Shown piece by piece: positions 36,225 through 46,169 of a stretch of 64,000 nucleotides of DNA. The notes beneath the pieces were generated by a model. That model was not told the DNA's origin, made no database searches, and worked only from the letters and a program-made list of their open reading frames with translations. The stretch is from Woeseiaceae bacterium (GTDB lineage: Bacteria > Pseudomonadota > Gammaproteobacteria > Steroidobacterales > Woeseiaceae), in NCBI GenBank assembly GCA_021773095.1, contig JAJFKR010000020.1, forward strand, positions 124,001 through 188,000, written 5' to 3'. The number at the start of each line of letters is the position of its first letter. The first letter of the stretch is position 1. A program made the position numbers and the translations under genes.

Positions 36225-37429
36225 TGAAACGATTGCGTTCATTCCTGGACCAAATTGAACCGCTGTTTGTACCGGGCGGTCGTTTCGTCAGGTTTCACGC
36301 ACTTTTTGAAATGGTCGACACGCTGTTTTACTCGCCGCCGGATGTAGCCAGAGGCTCCCTGCATATTCGGGATGCGCTCGACCTGAAACGCGTCATGATC
36401 ATAGTGGTTTTCGCCGTTACACCCTGTGCCCTGTACGGCATGTGGAACACCGGCTTCCAGGCGAACACGGCCCTGGCTGCGATGGGTCTGAGCGGCATTG
36501 AAGGCTGGCGTGGATTTGTACTGCCATTGCTCGGTGCCGGTTACGACCCGCAAAACCTTTACGACTGCTTCGTACACGGACTGCTTTATTTTCTACCCAT
36601 ATACGCCGTTACGATGGCGGCCGGTGGGCTCTGGGAGGTGCTGTTTGCCGGTATCCGAAACCACGAAATCAATGAGGGTTTCTTCGTCACCTCGATGTTG
36701 TATACGCTGATTTTGCCGGCAACGACGCCGCTCTGGCAGGTCGCGGTTGGCATCAGCTTCGGCGTCGTCGTCGGCAAAGAAGTATTCGGCGGCACTGGCA
36801 AGAATTTCCTGAATCCGGCGTTGGTCGGACGAGCGTTTCTCTATTTTGCCTACCCGGCGCAGATATCAGGCGATGCCGTCTGGACCGCCGTCGACGGATT
36901 CAGTGGTGCGACAGCGCTCGGAATCAGCGCGACCGAGGGTATGACGGGATTGATGGCCAGCGGCCTGACCTGGTCACAGGCATTTCTTGGGCAAATGCAG
37001 GGATCGATCGGCGAAACATCGATGCTCGCCTGCTTAATAGGCGCAGCGTTGTTGGTCTTTACACGAATCGCCTCATGGCGAATCATGGTCGCCGCGTTTG
37101 CCGGGCTGATCATTCCGGCATTGCTGTTCAGCGGCGATAGCAGTAACCCGATGATGTCCATACCCTGGCACTGGCACGTGGTTTTGGGTGGATTCGCATT
37201 TGGCGCCATCTTCATGGCTACCGATCCTGTCAGCGCCGCACAGACGAATGCTGGTAAGTGGGTGTTCGGACTTCTCATCGGATTCATGACATGGCTGATC
37301 CGCGTTATCAATCCCGCGTTCCCGGAAGGCATCATGCTGGCCATTTTGTTCGCGAATATATTTGCGCCGGTTATCGATCACTTTGTCATTCAAGCGAATG
37401 TCCGGCGGAGGCAGAAACGTCATGCCTGA
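36224..37429 (+). CDS. nqrB: Na+-NQR subunit B
   Basis: A 401-residue polytopic membrane subunit. The FMN attachment motif is visible as [10 protein letters not shown] (covalent FMN on Thr of S-G-A-T), and [20 protein letters not shown] is a family segment. It carries Na+-transport helices and FMN/riboflavin. It begins one base into the end of nqrA (overlap TGATG). Confidence 0.97.
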   Translation: MKRLRSFLDQIEPLFVPGGRFVRFHALFEMVDTLFYSPPDVARGSLHIRDALDLKRVMIIVVFAVTPCALYGMWNTGFQANTALAAMGLSGIEGWRGFVLPLLGAGYDPQNLYDCFVHGLLYFLPIYAVTMAAGGLWEVLFAGIRNHEINEGFFVTSMLYTLILPATTPLWQVAVGISFGVVVGKEVFGGTGKNFLNPALVGRAFLYFAYPAQISGDAVWTAVDGFSGATALGISATEGMTGLMASGLTWSQAFLGQMQGSIGETSMLACLIGAALLVFTRIASWRIMVAAFAGLIIPALLFSGDSSNPMMSIPWHWHVVLGGFAFGAIFMATDPVSAAQTNAGKWVFGLLIGFMTWLIRVINPAFPEGIMLAILFANIFAPVIDHFVIQANVRRRQKRHA

Positions 37430-38087
37430 CAAAAAGACATTTGACCGCGACAGCATCTCAAACACACTTTTCGTGTCGGTAGGCCTCAGCCTGGTTTGCT
37501 CGATTCTGGTTGCCAGTGCTGCCGTCGTTCTGAAACCCGTGCAACTAAAGAATGCGGAAGAGTACCGGCAGCGCATCATTCTCGAGGTCGCCGGACTAAT
37601 GCAGGCTGATGCTGACATTGCCGAATTGTTCGCGACCATACAATCCGACAACGTCGAAATCGCCAGCGGCGAAAGTGTGGAAATCTATCTCGAAAAAAGT
37701 GACGGCGCAGTAAAGCAAATCATCCTGCCGATCAGTGGTCCTGGCCTTTGGTCAACGATGCGCGGCTATCTGGCGGTCGCACCGGACGGCAATACCGTTA
37801 AGGGTATTCGATTCTATGAACATGGTGAGACCCCCGGGCTTGGCGACCAGATCGACAAGGAAGACTGGCGAGCGTTGTGGGTCGGCAAACGAATTTTTGA
37901 TGACAGCAACTCACCACGAATCGAAGTCGTGCGTGGCCTTGCCCTGCAGGATGATTCGAACCCGAATGCCATACATCAGATCGACGGGCTTTCGGGAGCA
38001 ACACTGACCGGCAATGGCGTTACCAAACTCGTGCAGCACTGGATGGGTCCCGAAGGATTCGGCCCGTATCTGGAGACCCGACAATGA
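37422..38087 (+). CDS. nqrC: Na+-NQR subunit C
   Basis: A 221-residue protein with one N-terminal transmembrane helix ([22 protein letters not shown]) and a periplasmic FMN-binding domain with the covalent flavin motif [14 protein letters not shown] start at ATG 37422, which overlaps nqrB by 8 bases and has a GGAGG 10 bases upstream; an earlier start in the same frame is inside nqrB and not conserved. Confidence 0.96.
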   Translation: MPDKKTFDRDSISNTLFVSVGLSLVCSILVASAAVVLKPVQLKNAEEYRQRIILEVAGLMQADADIAELFATIQSDNVEIASGESVEIYLEKSDGAVKQIILPISGPGLWSTMRGYLAVAPDGNTVKGIRFYEHGETPGLGDQIDKEDWRALWVGKRIFDDSNSPRIEVVRGLALQDDSNPNAIHQIDGLSGATLTGNGVTKLVQHWMGPEGFGPYLETRQ

Positions 38088-38743
38088 GCGAGATGCGCAA
38101 GATTATTATTGACCCGCTGGTTGACAACAATCCCGTGACATTACAAATGCTCGGTATCTGTTCGGCGCTGGCTGTAACTACCTCGCTGTTGCCGGCATTG
38201 CTGATGTGCATCGCCCTGACCAGCGTCGCGGCATTATCCAGCGCCGCGATTAGTCTTATCCGCAATCGCATTCCCAATAACATTCGCATTATCGTACATA
38301 TGACGATCATCGCATCGCTCGTCATTCTGACAGATCAACTGTTACGCGCGTATGCGTTCGAGACCAGCAAGCAATTATCGGTCTTCGTGGGCCTGATCAT
38401 TACGAACTGCATCGTGCTTGGCCGGGCTGAAGCATTCGCCATGAAGAATTCCGTTGGGCTTAGTTTCCTTGATGGGCTGGGCAATGGACTCGGCTACAGC
38501 CTCGTCCTGATCATCGTTGCAACACTACGAGAATTGTTCGGTGCCGGCACACTTCTCGGTTACCCGATTTTGGAACTGACACAGGACGGCGGCTGGTACG
38601 AGGCTAATGGCCTGATGCTGTTACCGCCCAGCGCATTTTTCATAATTGGCCTCCTGATTTGGGTCATTCGAAGTTGGCGCAAGCAACAGGTTGAGCACGC
38701 CGACTACCAGATTCATGAAGTGCATCGAACGGACGTTTACTGA
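38084..38743 (+). CDS. nqrD: Na+-NQR subunit D
   Basis: A 219-residue six-helix integral membrane protein of the NqrD/RnfE family. Typical segments are [40 protein letters not shown] with the iron-cluster Cys, and [24 protein letters not shown]. Four-base overlap with nqrC and one-base overlap with nqrE. Confidence 0.97.
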   Translation: MSEMRKIIIDPLVDNNPVTLQMLGICSALAVTTSLLPALLMCIALTSVAALSSAAISLIRNRIPNNIRIIVHMTIIASLVILTDQLLRAYAFETSKQLSVFVGLIITNCIVLGRAEAFAMKNSVGLSFLDGLGNGLGYSLVLIIVATLRELFGAGTLLGYPILELTQDGGWYEANGLMLLPPSAFFIIGLLIWVIRSWRKQQVEHADYQIHEVHRTDVY

Positions 38744-39351
38744 TGGAAGCCTACATCAATCTTTTCATCAAAGCGGTTTTTGTAGAAAACCTGGCACTCG
38801 CCTTCTTTCTTGGGATGTGCACGTTTCTGGCCATTTCAAAGAAGGTCGAAACAGCGATCAGCCTGGGCCTTGCCGTCATCGCGGTGCAAACGATTACCAT
38901 TCCGGTTAATTATCTCATCTACAACTTTTTCCTGGCGGATGGCGCGCTTGCGTGGGCCGGATTACCCGATGTCGACCTGAGTTTCCTGGGCCTGGTCAGC
39001 TACATAGGCGTCATTGCCGCGCTCGTGCAAATACTTGAAATGGTGCTCGACCGGTACGTGCCGAAACTATACAACGCGCTGGGTATTTTTCTGCCGTTGA
39101 TCACCGTTAACTGCGCGATCCTCGGCGGCACGTTGTTCATGGTCGAACGTCACTACGATTTCGGCGAAAGCGTCGTATACGGAATTGGCAGCGGCACTGG
39201 CTGGGCCATCGCACTGATCGCGCTGGCCGGCATTCGTGAAAAGCTCAAATACAGCGATGTTCCGGACGGCCTGCAGGGCCTCGGCATCACGTTTATTATC
39301 GTCGGCCTGATGTCACTGGGCTTCATGGGCTTCTCGGGAGTCCAGCTGTGA
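38743..39351 (+). CDS. nqrE: Na+-NQR subunit E
   Basis: A 202-residue six-helix membrane protein of the NqrE/RnfA family, pseudo-symmetric partner of NqrD; together they bind an intramembrane Fe-S centre through Cys including that in [11 protein letters not shown] and [12 protein letters not shown]. Four-base overlap with nqrF. Confidence 0.97.
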   Translation: MEAYINLFIKAVFVENLALAFFLGMCTFLAISKKVETAISLGLAVIAVQTITIPVNYLIYNFFLADGALAWAGLPDVDLSFLGLVSYIGVIAALVQILEMVLDRYVPKLYNALGIFLPLITVNCAILGGTLFMVERHYDFGESVVYGIGSGTGWAIALIALAGIREKLKYSDVPDGLQGLGITFIIVGLMSLGFMGFSGVQL

Positions 39352-40592
39352 ATATCGACAACGCCGTATTACTCGAAGTCCTGCTCGGCGTTGGGCTGTT
39401 TACGACGATCATCCTGTTGCTGGTATTCGTCATTTTAGTCGCACGATCCAAACTGGTTGCCAGTGGCTCGGTCACTGTTACGGTCAACGACGAAATGGAC
39501 CTGACGATCCCCGTCGGGGGCAAGCTGATGCAGGGTCTTGCTGACGCTGATCTGTTTGTACCCTCTGCCTGTGGCGGTGGCGGTACCTGTGGTCAGTGCC
39601 GGGTCCGGGTCGTGACGGGAGGTGGCGCCATCCTGCCAACCGAGACGTCCATACTGAACAAGCGCGAAGCGTCCGAGCACTTCCGCTTGTCGTGCCAGGT
39701 TGCGGTCAAGCAAGACATGCAGGTGCAGGTGCCGGACGAAGTCTTCGGCGTCAAACGCTATGACTGCACCGTCAAATCGAATCGCAACGTTGCCAGCTTT
39801 ATTAAGGAGCTGGTTCTCGCCCTGCCCGACGGGGAGGAACTGGATTTCCGGGCTGGCGGCTACATACAGATTGAATGCCCGCCGCACGATCTGAAGTTTA
39901 CCGATTTCGATATCGATGAGAAATTTCGTGATGAGTGGGATCGATACAACATCTGGCAATATGAGTCTCACGTAAAGAAAACAGAAACGCGTGCGTATTC
40001 GATGGCGAGCTTTCCTCTCGAAAAAGACGTCATCAAACTCAATGTTAGAATCGCAACGCCTCCTCCGGGACCCGATGCTTCCATACCACCGGGGATCATG
40101 TCCTCGTTCATTTTCAACCTGAAACCCGGTGACAAGGTTGTTGTTTCGGGACCCTACGGCGAATTCTTCGCCAGGGAAACCAACAACGAGATGGTCTTCA
40201 TTGGCGGCGGGGCCGGAATGGCGCCCATGCGTGCGCACATTTTTGATCAGTTGAAACGCCGCCATAGTTCGCGAAAAATGTCGTTTTGGTACGGCGCGCG
40301 AAGTCTTAAGGAAGTCTTCTACGACGATGAGTTTGATCAGCTCGCTGCCGAAAACGAAAATTTCAAGTGGAACCTGGCCCTTTCAGAACCACTGCCAGAA
40401 GACAACTGGGAAGGCTATGTAGGTTTCATACATAAAGTGTTGTTCGATGAATACCTCGCCGAACATTCGGCGCCCGAAGACTGTGAGTATTATTTATGTG
40501 GCCCGCCCATGATGAACGGAGCAGTCATCAAGATGCTCGACAGCCTCGGTGTGCAAGGTGAGAATATTCTGCTTGATGACTTCGGTGGATGA
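39348..40592 (+). CDS. nqrF: Na+-NQR subunit F (NADH-oxidising)
   Basis: A 414-residue protein with N-terminal transmembrane helix, a 2Fe-2S ferredoxin domain ([14 protein letters not shown] and a fourth Cys at RLSCQVAV) and a C-terminal FAD/NADH reductase domain ([36 protein letters not shown]). It is the electron entry of NQR. Confidence 0.97.
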   Translation: MNIDNAVLLEVLLGVGLFTTIILLLVFVILVARSKLVASGSVTVTVNDEMDLTIPVGGKLMQGLADADLFVPSACGGGGTCGQCRVRVVTGGGAILPTETSILNKREASEHFRLSCQVAVKQDMQVQVPDEVFGVKRYDCTVKSNRNVASFIKELVLALPDGEELDFRAGGYIQIECPPHDLKFTDFDIDEKFRDEWDRYNIWQYESHVKKTETRAYSMASFPLEKDVIKLNVRIATPPPGPDASIPPGIMSSFIFNLKPGDKVVVSGPYGEFFARETNNEMVFIGGGAGMAPMRAHIFDQLKRRHSSRKMSFWYGARSLKEVFYDDEFDQLAAENENFKWNLALSEPLPEDNWEGYVGFIHKVLFDEYLAEHSAPEDCEYYLCGPPMMNGAVIKMLDSLGVQGENILLDDFGG

Positions 40593-41608
40593 ATGTGCGC
40601 ACCCTTCTCATCCTGCTCCTGTCGGTCATCCTGGTGGCCGCTTGTGATAGCGAGAAAACGCTCAAGACGTACGGTCTCAGCGGTCAAACGATGGGAACGG
40701 CATTTAATATTACGCTGGTGACTCCACCCGCTGATACCGATCTCAAGAAGCTGCACACTGCGATTTTCGAAGAACTCGAACACATCGAAAATGTCGCATC
40801 GACCTATCGATCTGACTCCGAGGTATCTGCATTTAACACCAACCCATCGACAGACTGGATAACAGTAAATCCGGAATTCTGTGACATGGTGTCCTCGGCA
40901 CTGGCGGTTAGCGCCACCACAAATGGCGCTTTTGACATTACCGTTGGGCCGCTCGTCAACCTCTGGGGTTTCGGCCCGTCGGAACAAGCGCACGAGCTAC
41001 CAACGGATGATGAAATCTCCGTCGCAAGAAACAAGGTCGGTTACCAAATGTTGCGGACAGACTGTGACCAAAACGCATTGCGGAAGATTTCCGCGGAAGT
41101 CTATGTCGACCTGTCCGGCTGGGCGAAGGGCTACGCTGTCGACAAGATTACTGCGCTGCTCGACGCAGAACAGATCGAAAACTACCTGGTCGAAATCGGT
41201 GGCGAATTACGTGCTCGTGGTCACAATAACAAAGCCAGTAAATTCACCATCGCGATTGAAAAACCATTACAAAACAACGATATGCAGCATACGATCATCC
41301 ACGTTTCGGATGTTGCAGTGGCAACATCCGGAGACTACAGAAACTTTTATGAGCGCGACGGCCAACGTTATTCACACACGATCGATCCGAGAACCGGACG
41401 TCCGGTGACTCATGATTTGACGGGTGTGACGGTCGTTAGCGCATCAACAGCGTATGCTGACGCCATGGCAACGGCGTTACTGGTGCTGGGACCCGATGAG
41501 GGACCTGCTTTGGCAGAACAGCTCGGCCTTGCGAGCTACTTCATGGTACGGACTGACCAGGGCATAGAGGAAATATCAACTTCGCAATTCGCGCAATTGA
41601 GGCAATAA
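40589..41608 (+). CDS. apbE: FAD:protein FMN transferase
   Basis: A 339-residue lipoprotein ([13 protein letters not shown] lipobox) of the ApbE family that attaches FMN to Thr in NqrB and NqrC. Signatures: [48 protein letters not shown] and [11 protein letters not shown]. Four-base overlap with nqrF, one-base overlap with nqrM. Confidence 0.96.
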   Translation: MNVRTLLILLLSVILVAACDSEKTLKTYGLSGQTMGTAFNITLVTPPADTDLKKLHTAIFEELEHIENVASTYRSDSEVSAFNTNPSTDWITVNPEFCDMVSSALAVSATTNGAFDITVGPLVNLWGFGPSEQAHELPTDDEISVARNKVGYQMLRTDCDQNALRKISAEVYVDLSGWAKGYAVDKITALLDAEQIENYLVEIGGELRARGHNNKASKFTIAIEKPLQNNDMQHTIIHVSDVAVATSGDYRNFYERDGQRYSHTIDPRTGRPVTHDLTGVTVVSASTAYADAMATALLVLGPDEGPALAEQLGLASYFMVRTDQGIEEISTSQFAQLRQ

Positions 41609-41799
41609 TGAATATCGTTATCCTGACAACAGCACTGAGCTTCGTCATCATCCTGCTCGTCATCGCCGGAATGAGCGTCGGTGTCATGAATGGCCGGCGC
41701 GCTATCAGTGGCAGTTGTGGCGGCCTCAACGGCGGAAAATGCGAGCTTTGCAGTGGCAATTGTAAAGACGAGGATCGCGAGGAGAATACTGATGGCTAG
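41608..41799 (+). CDS. nqrM: NqrM, Na+-NQR maturation protein
   Basis: A 63-residue protein with one transmembrane helix and a Cys-rich C-terminus (GSCGGLNGGKCELCSGNC). It is the conserved NqrM (DUF539), needed for assembly and iron delivery to NQR in Vibrio. It is in the usual place after apbE. The stop overlaps the CBS-gene start by 8 bases. Confidence 0.95.
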   Translation: MNIVILTTALSFVIILLVIAGMSVGVMNGRRAISGSCGGLNGGKCELCSGNCKDEDREENTDG

Positions 41800-42196
41800 C
41801 AAATCCTGTCTGGTCAAAGACTACATGGCCAAAACGCTGGTGACGTTCAAACCGGACACCGACGTACTCGACGCCGTACACATACTTGTGACCAAACGTA
41901 TTGCCGGCGCACCGGTCGTGGATGACGCGGGCAACCTCATCGGCATGTTATCGGAACTCGATTGTATGAAGGTCGCATTACAGGCTGGATACCATGGCCA
42001 TTTTGGCGGTCCGGTCTCTGACTTCATGAGCGACGGCGTGCAAACCGTTGACGGCGAAATGAATATCGTCGACCTCGCCCAGGAATTTGCGGAAACATCG
42101 TACCGCCGCTTTCCCGTTATGAGGAACAATCGACTAATCGGGCAGATCAGTCGGCGCGATGTCCTACGGGCACTTGAATATCTGGCCCAGGATTAG
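41792..42196 (+). CDS. CBS-domain pair protein
   Basis: A 134-residue protein of two CBS domains: VKDYMAKTLVTFKPDTDVLDAVHILVTKRIAGAPVVDD (split) and VSDFMSDGVQTVDGEMNIVDLAQEFAETSYRRFPVM (split), ending RRDVLRALEYL. Such pairs bind adenine nucleotides and regulate transporters or enzymes. The ATG at 41792 with GAGGAG upstream is preferred; the longer frame overlaps nqrM more. Its place in the nqr operon suggests energy-dependent control, an inference. Confidence 0.9.
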   Translation: MASKSCLVKDYMAKTLVTFKPDTDVLDAVHILVTKRIAGAPVVDDAGNLIGMLSELDCMKVALQAGYHGHFGGPVSDFMSDGVQTVDGEMNIVDLAQEFAETSYRRFPVMRNNRLIGQISRRDVLRALEYLAQD

Positions 42197-42223
42197 TCAG
42201 GCGCTAATGATTCTCATTCAAGA

Positions 42224-42243
42224 AATCCTCCCGCGGGAGGATT
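42224..42243 (+). terminator. palindrome after the nqr operon, terminator-like
   Basis: A perfect 20-base palindrome, core TCCTCCCGCGGGAGGA, 28 bases after the CBS-gene stop and 59 before the end of the convergent lipoprotein gene. It can fold as a CCTCC/GGAGG stem with CGCG loop. The 3' side is ATTATTG rather than a solid U run, so termination is plausible, not certain. It belongs to a 22-base repeat with another copy at 13209-13230. Confidence 0.5.
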
Positions 42244-42302
42244 ATTGATCATCCTGGAAAATTATCCAGTGTTCTGGCGGGCCACAAGGAGACAGTCACT
42301 GC

Positions 42303-42710
42303 TTATTTCTTGCGGTCGACTAAGCTGACAATTTCGTCGGTTTCCCCAACCTCTTCACCGCGGACGAGACGAGCAAACCAGAATGGACGGCCGCGACCAT
42401 TATCCTCTGTTTCAAAGAAAGCGATCCGACAGTCTGCGATAAAACCACAGCCGGGTGAGACCGAACCTGGGACTTGCAGCTCCAGGACACCTTTGTCATT
42501 GGTCGTGCCTAGATACGCATCGCTGTCATTACACCGGAGACGGGCATTAGCGATAGGATTTTCATCAATGTCAGTCAACTCGACAATGACCGTCTCAACA
42601 CGCTTCTTGTAGCAGCCACAAAGCGAAGAGGCGCAGTCGAATTGGGACACGCAACCGGCTAGTGCTATAGCTAATACGGATATAGAACACCGGAGTTTGA
42701 TTTCATTCAC
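42303..42710 (-). CDS. hypothetical lipoprotein, co-transcribed with the dehydrogenase
   Basis: About 135 residues from a GTG at 42710 that overlaps the TGA of the iron-sulphur gene (ORF overlap 8 bases). The N-terminal signal SISVLAIALAGC is a good lipobox. The body (VETVIVELTDIDENPIANARLRCNDSD and LGTTNDKGVLELQV) looks like a carboxypeptidase-regulatory/Ig-like beta-sandwich, with six Cys after the lipidated one (including SLCGCYKK and SPGCGFIADC). I do not recognise the family. The same frame opens further upstream but overlaps the sdhB-like gene. Its location as the last gene of the unit hints at an outer-membrane or periplasmic partner. Confidence 0.7.
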   Translation of the reverse strand: MNEIKLRCSISVLAIALAGCVSQFDCASSLCGCYKKRVETVIVELTDIDENPIANARLRCNDSDAYLGTTNDKGVLELQVPGSVSPGCGFIADCRIAFFETEDNGRGRPFWFARLVRGEEVGETDEIVSLVDRKK

Positions 42711-43458
42711 TCGGGGATCCGCCCGTCGCGATCTTCGTCCCCAAAGTACGCCTGCGGAGGTAAGCATAGACGTCAAGCAGCGGCAGCTCTTTAGGACACA
42801 CATCGGCACAGGCCATCATACCGACACAACCAAACACGCCCTCGGGCCCTGCAACTACTTCAAACCAGTCGGTATCGGTTCGCCCGTCTCGTGGATCCAT
42901 CATGAAACGTGCAATGCGATTCAAGCCGGCTGCAGCGAGGAATTCCTCGTTAATGTTTGCCGCGCCGCAGGAGGCAACACAACAGCCACATTCGATGCAT
43001 CGGTCACCTTCGTATATTGCCGCTGCGATATCGTCACTCATGCGCTGCTCTTCCGCGTCCTTGTCGAACGGCAGCCGCTCATGAATCCATGCCTCGGTTC
43101 GTTCGGCCATTTCCCGGAACCAGGTTCCGGTATCAACCGACAAGTCACCAATGAGTTTGAACGCAGGCAGCGGGTGTAAACGGATTTCTTCCGGCAAGTC
43201 AGCCGTTAATGTCCGACAACCCAGCGCCGGACGGCCGTTCACCATCATTCCACACGACCCGCAGATCGCAGAACGGCAAGCGAAATCGAACTGCAGTCCC
43301 GGGTCCTGAGTTTCGCGTATTTCGCTAAGCGCCATGTACAGCGTCATGTACGGTCTTTCGTCGATCTCAAACGTATCGATATGCGGTTTTGACTCCGGGT
43401 CCTCGGGGTTGTACCGAAAAATCTCGAATCGCAGGCGCCGGATTGCCGAATCAATCAT
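42703..43458 (-). CDS. sdhB: succinate dehydrogenase / fumarate reductase iron-sulphur subunit
   Basis: A 251-residue subunit with the three clusters of SdhB/FrdB: a 2Fe-2S plant-ferredoxin site (CRSAICGSCGMMVNG plus upstream Asp/Cys), a 4Fe-4S site CIECGCCVASCGAAN, and a 3Fe-4S or 4Fe-4S site CVGMMACADVCPKEL. The pattern (GSCGMMVNG, CGCCVASC) resembles the Wolinella-type quinol:fumarate reductase / type B SQR. Four-base overlap with sdhA. Confidence 0.93.
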   Translation of the reverse strand: MIDSAIRRLRFEIFRYNPEDPESKPHIDTFEIDERPYMTLYMALSEIRETQDPGLQFDFACRSAICGSCGMMVNGRPALGCRTLTADLPEEIRLHPLPAFKLIGDLSVDTGTWFREMAERTEAWIHERLPFDKDAEEQRMSDDIAAAIYEGDRCIECGCCVASCGAANINEEFLAAAGLNRIARFMMDPRDGRTDTDWFEVVAGPEGVFGCVGMMACADVCPKELPLLDVYAYLRRRTLGTKIATGGSPSE

Positions 43459-45395
43459 GCCGCTCCTCCAGAGTAGCGACGCAATTGACTGCCCATCGCT
43501 TCAGTGCTTTCCAGTCGCCCCTCTTCGGCCTGACTGACCAGAACCCCTTCGTTGTATTCGTCAACGGATACGTCCATCTCAATGCGTTCGTCGCTCCCGT
43601 AGCCGCGGTGACCCGGCGGCAGATCAATCAGACCTACGCGCTCGTAGCTCAGTGTTGGATCACCGGCATCGGTTTGCCATCGCACCAACGTGCGACTGAG
43701 CCAGTCCTGATCATTCCGCAATGGGTAATCGACGCGAAAATGAGCGCCGCGACTTTCAGTTCGTGCGAGCGCTCCCATTGCAACGGTCAACGCGAGACGC
43801 AGCATACCGGGTAAACGCAGGGCAAATGCGAGCTCGGGGTTCGCGCCCGGCCCCTTCTGGCGCAGCACCGCTTTGTCGCATTCAGAAATCAGATCTTTGA
43901 GCTCATCGACTGCTGCCGCGAGGTCTGCACCGTTTCTGAAAATACCGACTTTGCCAATCATGATTTCGCCGAGCGCATCGCGAATCCCGTAGACACTTCG
44001 GCTATTACCCTCGCGGCGCAGTAAGCTCTGAGATCGCTGTTCCTCCGCGTTCAATGCGTCGAAGGCCAGAGTCGTGCTGGCCTCTAATGTCGCGCCAGAT
44101 GCGTACTCAGCAACTCTCCCGCCGACTACGCGGCCCGCCACCAATGTCTCTGCAAGGCTGTTGCCACCCAGCCGATTGAAGCCATGCATATCCCAGCAAG
44201 CGGCCTCACCGACTGCGTACAAACACGCCATGCCATAGGCTTCGCCGTCTTTATTAACCCGCACACCGCCCATTGAATAGTGTTGCGTCGGGCGTACGGG
44301 AATCAGGTCGTGTGCGGGATTGATGCCGGCAAAGTCGCGGCATATGTCGAACACCTCCAGTAGCTTGGTCGTCAGATGTTCTTCGCCCAGGTGGCGAATG
44401 TCGAGCCACAAATGGCGGCCGTTCGGCGAATCCACACCTTTGCCATCCTGAATGCATTGCATCATGTGTCGTGACACAACATCACGACTCGCGAGCTCCT
44501 GCTTTTCGGGCTCGGCTTCGACCATGAAACGGTGCAGGTTCTTGTCGAGTAGATAACCGCCGTCGCCACGACAGCCTTCTGTGATCAATATGCCGCTGGG
44601 AGACAGCGCCGTCGGATGGAATTGCACGGCCTCCATGTTGCCCAGCGGAACGATGCCGGTACCCAGGGCAAGTGCCGCACCGGTTCCGTAGTTGATCGTT
44701 GCATTTGTTGTGTACTGCCCGTAAATGCGTCCGTAACCACCGGTCGCAATGACCGTTGCCTTGGCCATGACAGCGAAGTAAGTACCAGTACGGAGACACC
44801 TTGCAACGACGCCGTGGCAACGCGTGCCATCGTGTATGAGCGACACGGCTTCAGCGCGATCGCGAACCGTGATACCCAATCGCACGACCTCACTGTCGAC
44901 TGCATACAGCGCAGCGTGCCCGGTGCCTGCGGCTGCGTAACAGGCGCGCCACTTGGCCGTGCCACCGAAATCACGGTGTGTAATCAGACCGTCGTTTTCG
45001 AGCGGCTCTTCGATATCGACGGACTCACCTTTGATAAAATATGTATTCGTACCACCCCGCACCCGCGTCCAGGGAACGCCAAAGTGAGCGAGCTCCCGAA
45101 CGGCTACCGGCGCTTCTTCAGCGAAGATATTGGCGACTTCCTGGTCAGCACCCCAATCCGAGCCACGCACGGTGTCCAGATAATGCACCTCTGGACTGTC
45201 GCCTTCAGCCTTGACGCAGTTTCCCAGCGCCGCCTGCATTCCACCTTGCGCCGCACAACTGTGGCTGCGTCTTGGCGGCACGAGTGAAAGGATTGTGACT
45301 TCCTGTCCCGCTGCGGCTGCTTCCATCGCGCAGCGTTCACCGGCGAGCCCACCGCCGATGACCAGTACATCCGTTGTTGTCATTTGTGTCGTCAT
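43455..45395 (-). CDS. sdhA: succinate dehydrogenase / fumarate reductase flavoprotein subunit
   Basis: A 646-residue FAD protein. VLVIGGGLAGERCAMEAA is the dinucleotide fold, SHSCAAQGG contains the His that binds FAD covalently, QFHPTAL is a substrate-loop motif and RPTQHYSMGGVRV holds the catalytic Arg/His. The gene order C-A-B and sequence flavour match the Wolinella/Bacillus (type B) group. Direction of catalysis (succinate oxidation or fumarate reduction) is not determinable here. Overlaps sdhB and sdhC by 4 bases each. Confidence 0.95.
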   Translation of the reverse strand: MTTQMTTTDVLVIGGGLAGERCAMEAAAAGQEVTILSLVPPRRSHSCAAQGGMQAALGNCVKAEGDSPEVHYLDTVRGSDWGADQEVANIFAEEAPVAVRELAHFGVPWTRVRGGTNTYFIKGESVDIEEPLENDGLITHRDFGGTAKWRACYAAAGTGHAALYAVDSEVVRLGITVRDRAEAVSLIHDGTRCHGVVARCLRTGTYFAVMAKATVIATGGYGRIYGQYTTNATINYGTGAALALGTGIVPLGNMEAVQFHPTALSPSGILITEGCRGDGGYLLDKNLHRFMVEAEPEKQELASRDVVSRHMMQCIQDGKGVDSPNGRHLWLDIRHLGEEHLTTKLLEVFDICRDFAGINPAHDLIPVRPTQHYSMGGVRVNKDGEAYGMACLYAVGEAACWDMHGFNRLGGNSLAETLVAGRVVGGRVAEYASGATLEASTTLAFDALNAEEQRSQSLLRREGNSRSVYGIRDALGEIMIGKVGIFRNGADLAAAVDELKDLISECDKAVLRQKGPGANPELAFALRLPGMLRLALTVAMGALARTESRGAHFRVDYPLRNDQDWLSRTLVRWQTDAGDPTLSYERVGLIDLPPGHRGYGSDERIEMDVSVDEYNEGVLVSQAEEGRLESTEAMGSQLRRYSGGAA

Positions 45396-46168
45396 GACGA
45401 CACCTCACCGAGCAGGAATTCGAGCGGTGGCGCTACCAAACCCGCCAGAACCAGGAGCGTTAATGCGCCCACTCCAAGTATCAGCCAGAAAATAACCTGC
45501 TCGATCCGGTGCAGATAGCGACGATGCGGCAGGAAATCCGATCCCCACTTAACGGCCAGCCGATACAGGCCGACACTCGCGTGAAATTCGACGCAAAGTA
45601 ACAGCACCGCATAAGGCAACCACAATCCAGCCGCTACCCGCGCCATGCTGGTCGTCGATTCAATGCCCGGGTGCTCACCAAATAGCGGCGTAAAGACATC
45701 GATACCCAACAGAATGAGATGGAAGCTGCCGATGACCAAAATCACCATTCCGGTCCGCACCTGCCAGATCCAGAGCATCGACTCAAGGTGCGGCACGAAC
45801 GGCGAATTGTCGCGGCGTGATGGAACCTTCTCGCGACCCGACTGATTGAGACCTTTGGCCAGCTCGATCATGCGGCGACGTTCCTGTAGTTGCGCCGGGA
45901 TTTTCCGCGATGCGAAAATAGCGTGCACGATGAAAATAGCAAATATGGCGGCAACGGTCGGCTGTGCGATGTAGTAATCCTCCAGCATCGTCGCCATCCA
46001 GTTGAAGCCACGTTCGCCCGTCAGTATAGAGCCAACCAGGACGATATGGCCCCACATGAACAACGCCAGCACCAGACCGGTGCCGCCGCTGACAAGCTCA
46101 TAGACCATCTGGCGGCGCGCCGTGACTGACGAATCGACAACATTCGTGTTAGCAGCGGTAGTCTTCAT
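45392..46168 (-). CDS. sdhC: diheme cytochrome b membrane anchor (FrdC/SdhC type)
   Basis: A 258-residue five-helix membrane protein matching the length of Wolinella FrdC (256). Visible histidines in GHIVLVGSIL, IVHAIFASR, GSFHLILLGIDVF and LCVEFHASVGLYRL are candidate axial ligands of two b hemes. It anchors the A/B subunits and exchanges electrons with quinone. It is 1 base after the multiheme gene stop, forming a transcriptional unit. Confidence 0.9.
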   Translation of the reverse strand: MKTTAANTNVVDSSVTARRQMVYELVSGGTGLVLALFMWGHIVLVGSILTGERGFNWMATMLEDYYIAQPTVAAIFAIFIVHAIFASRKIPAQLQERRRMIELAKGLNQSGREKVPSRRDNSPFVPHLESMLWIWQVRTGMVILVIGSFHLILLGIDVFTPLFGEHPGIESTTSMARVAAGLWLPYAVLLLCVEFHASVGLYRLAVKWGSDFLPHRRYLHRIEQVIFWLILGVGALTLLVLAGLVAPPLEFLLGEVSS

Positions 46169-46169
46169 A

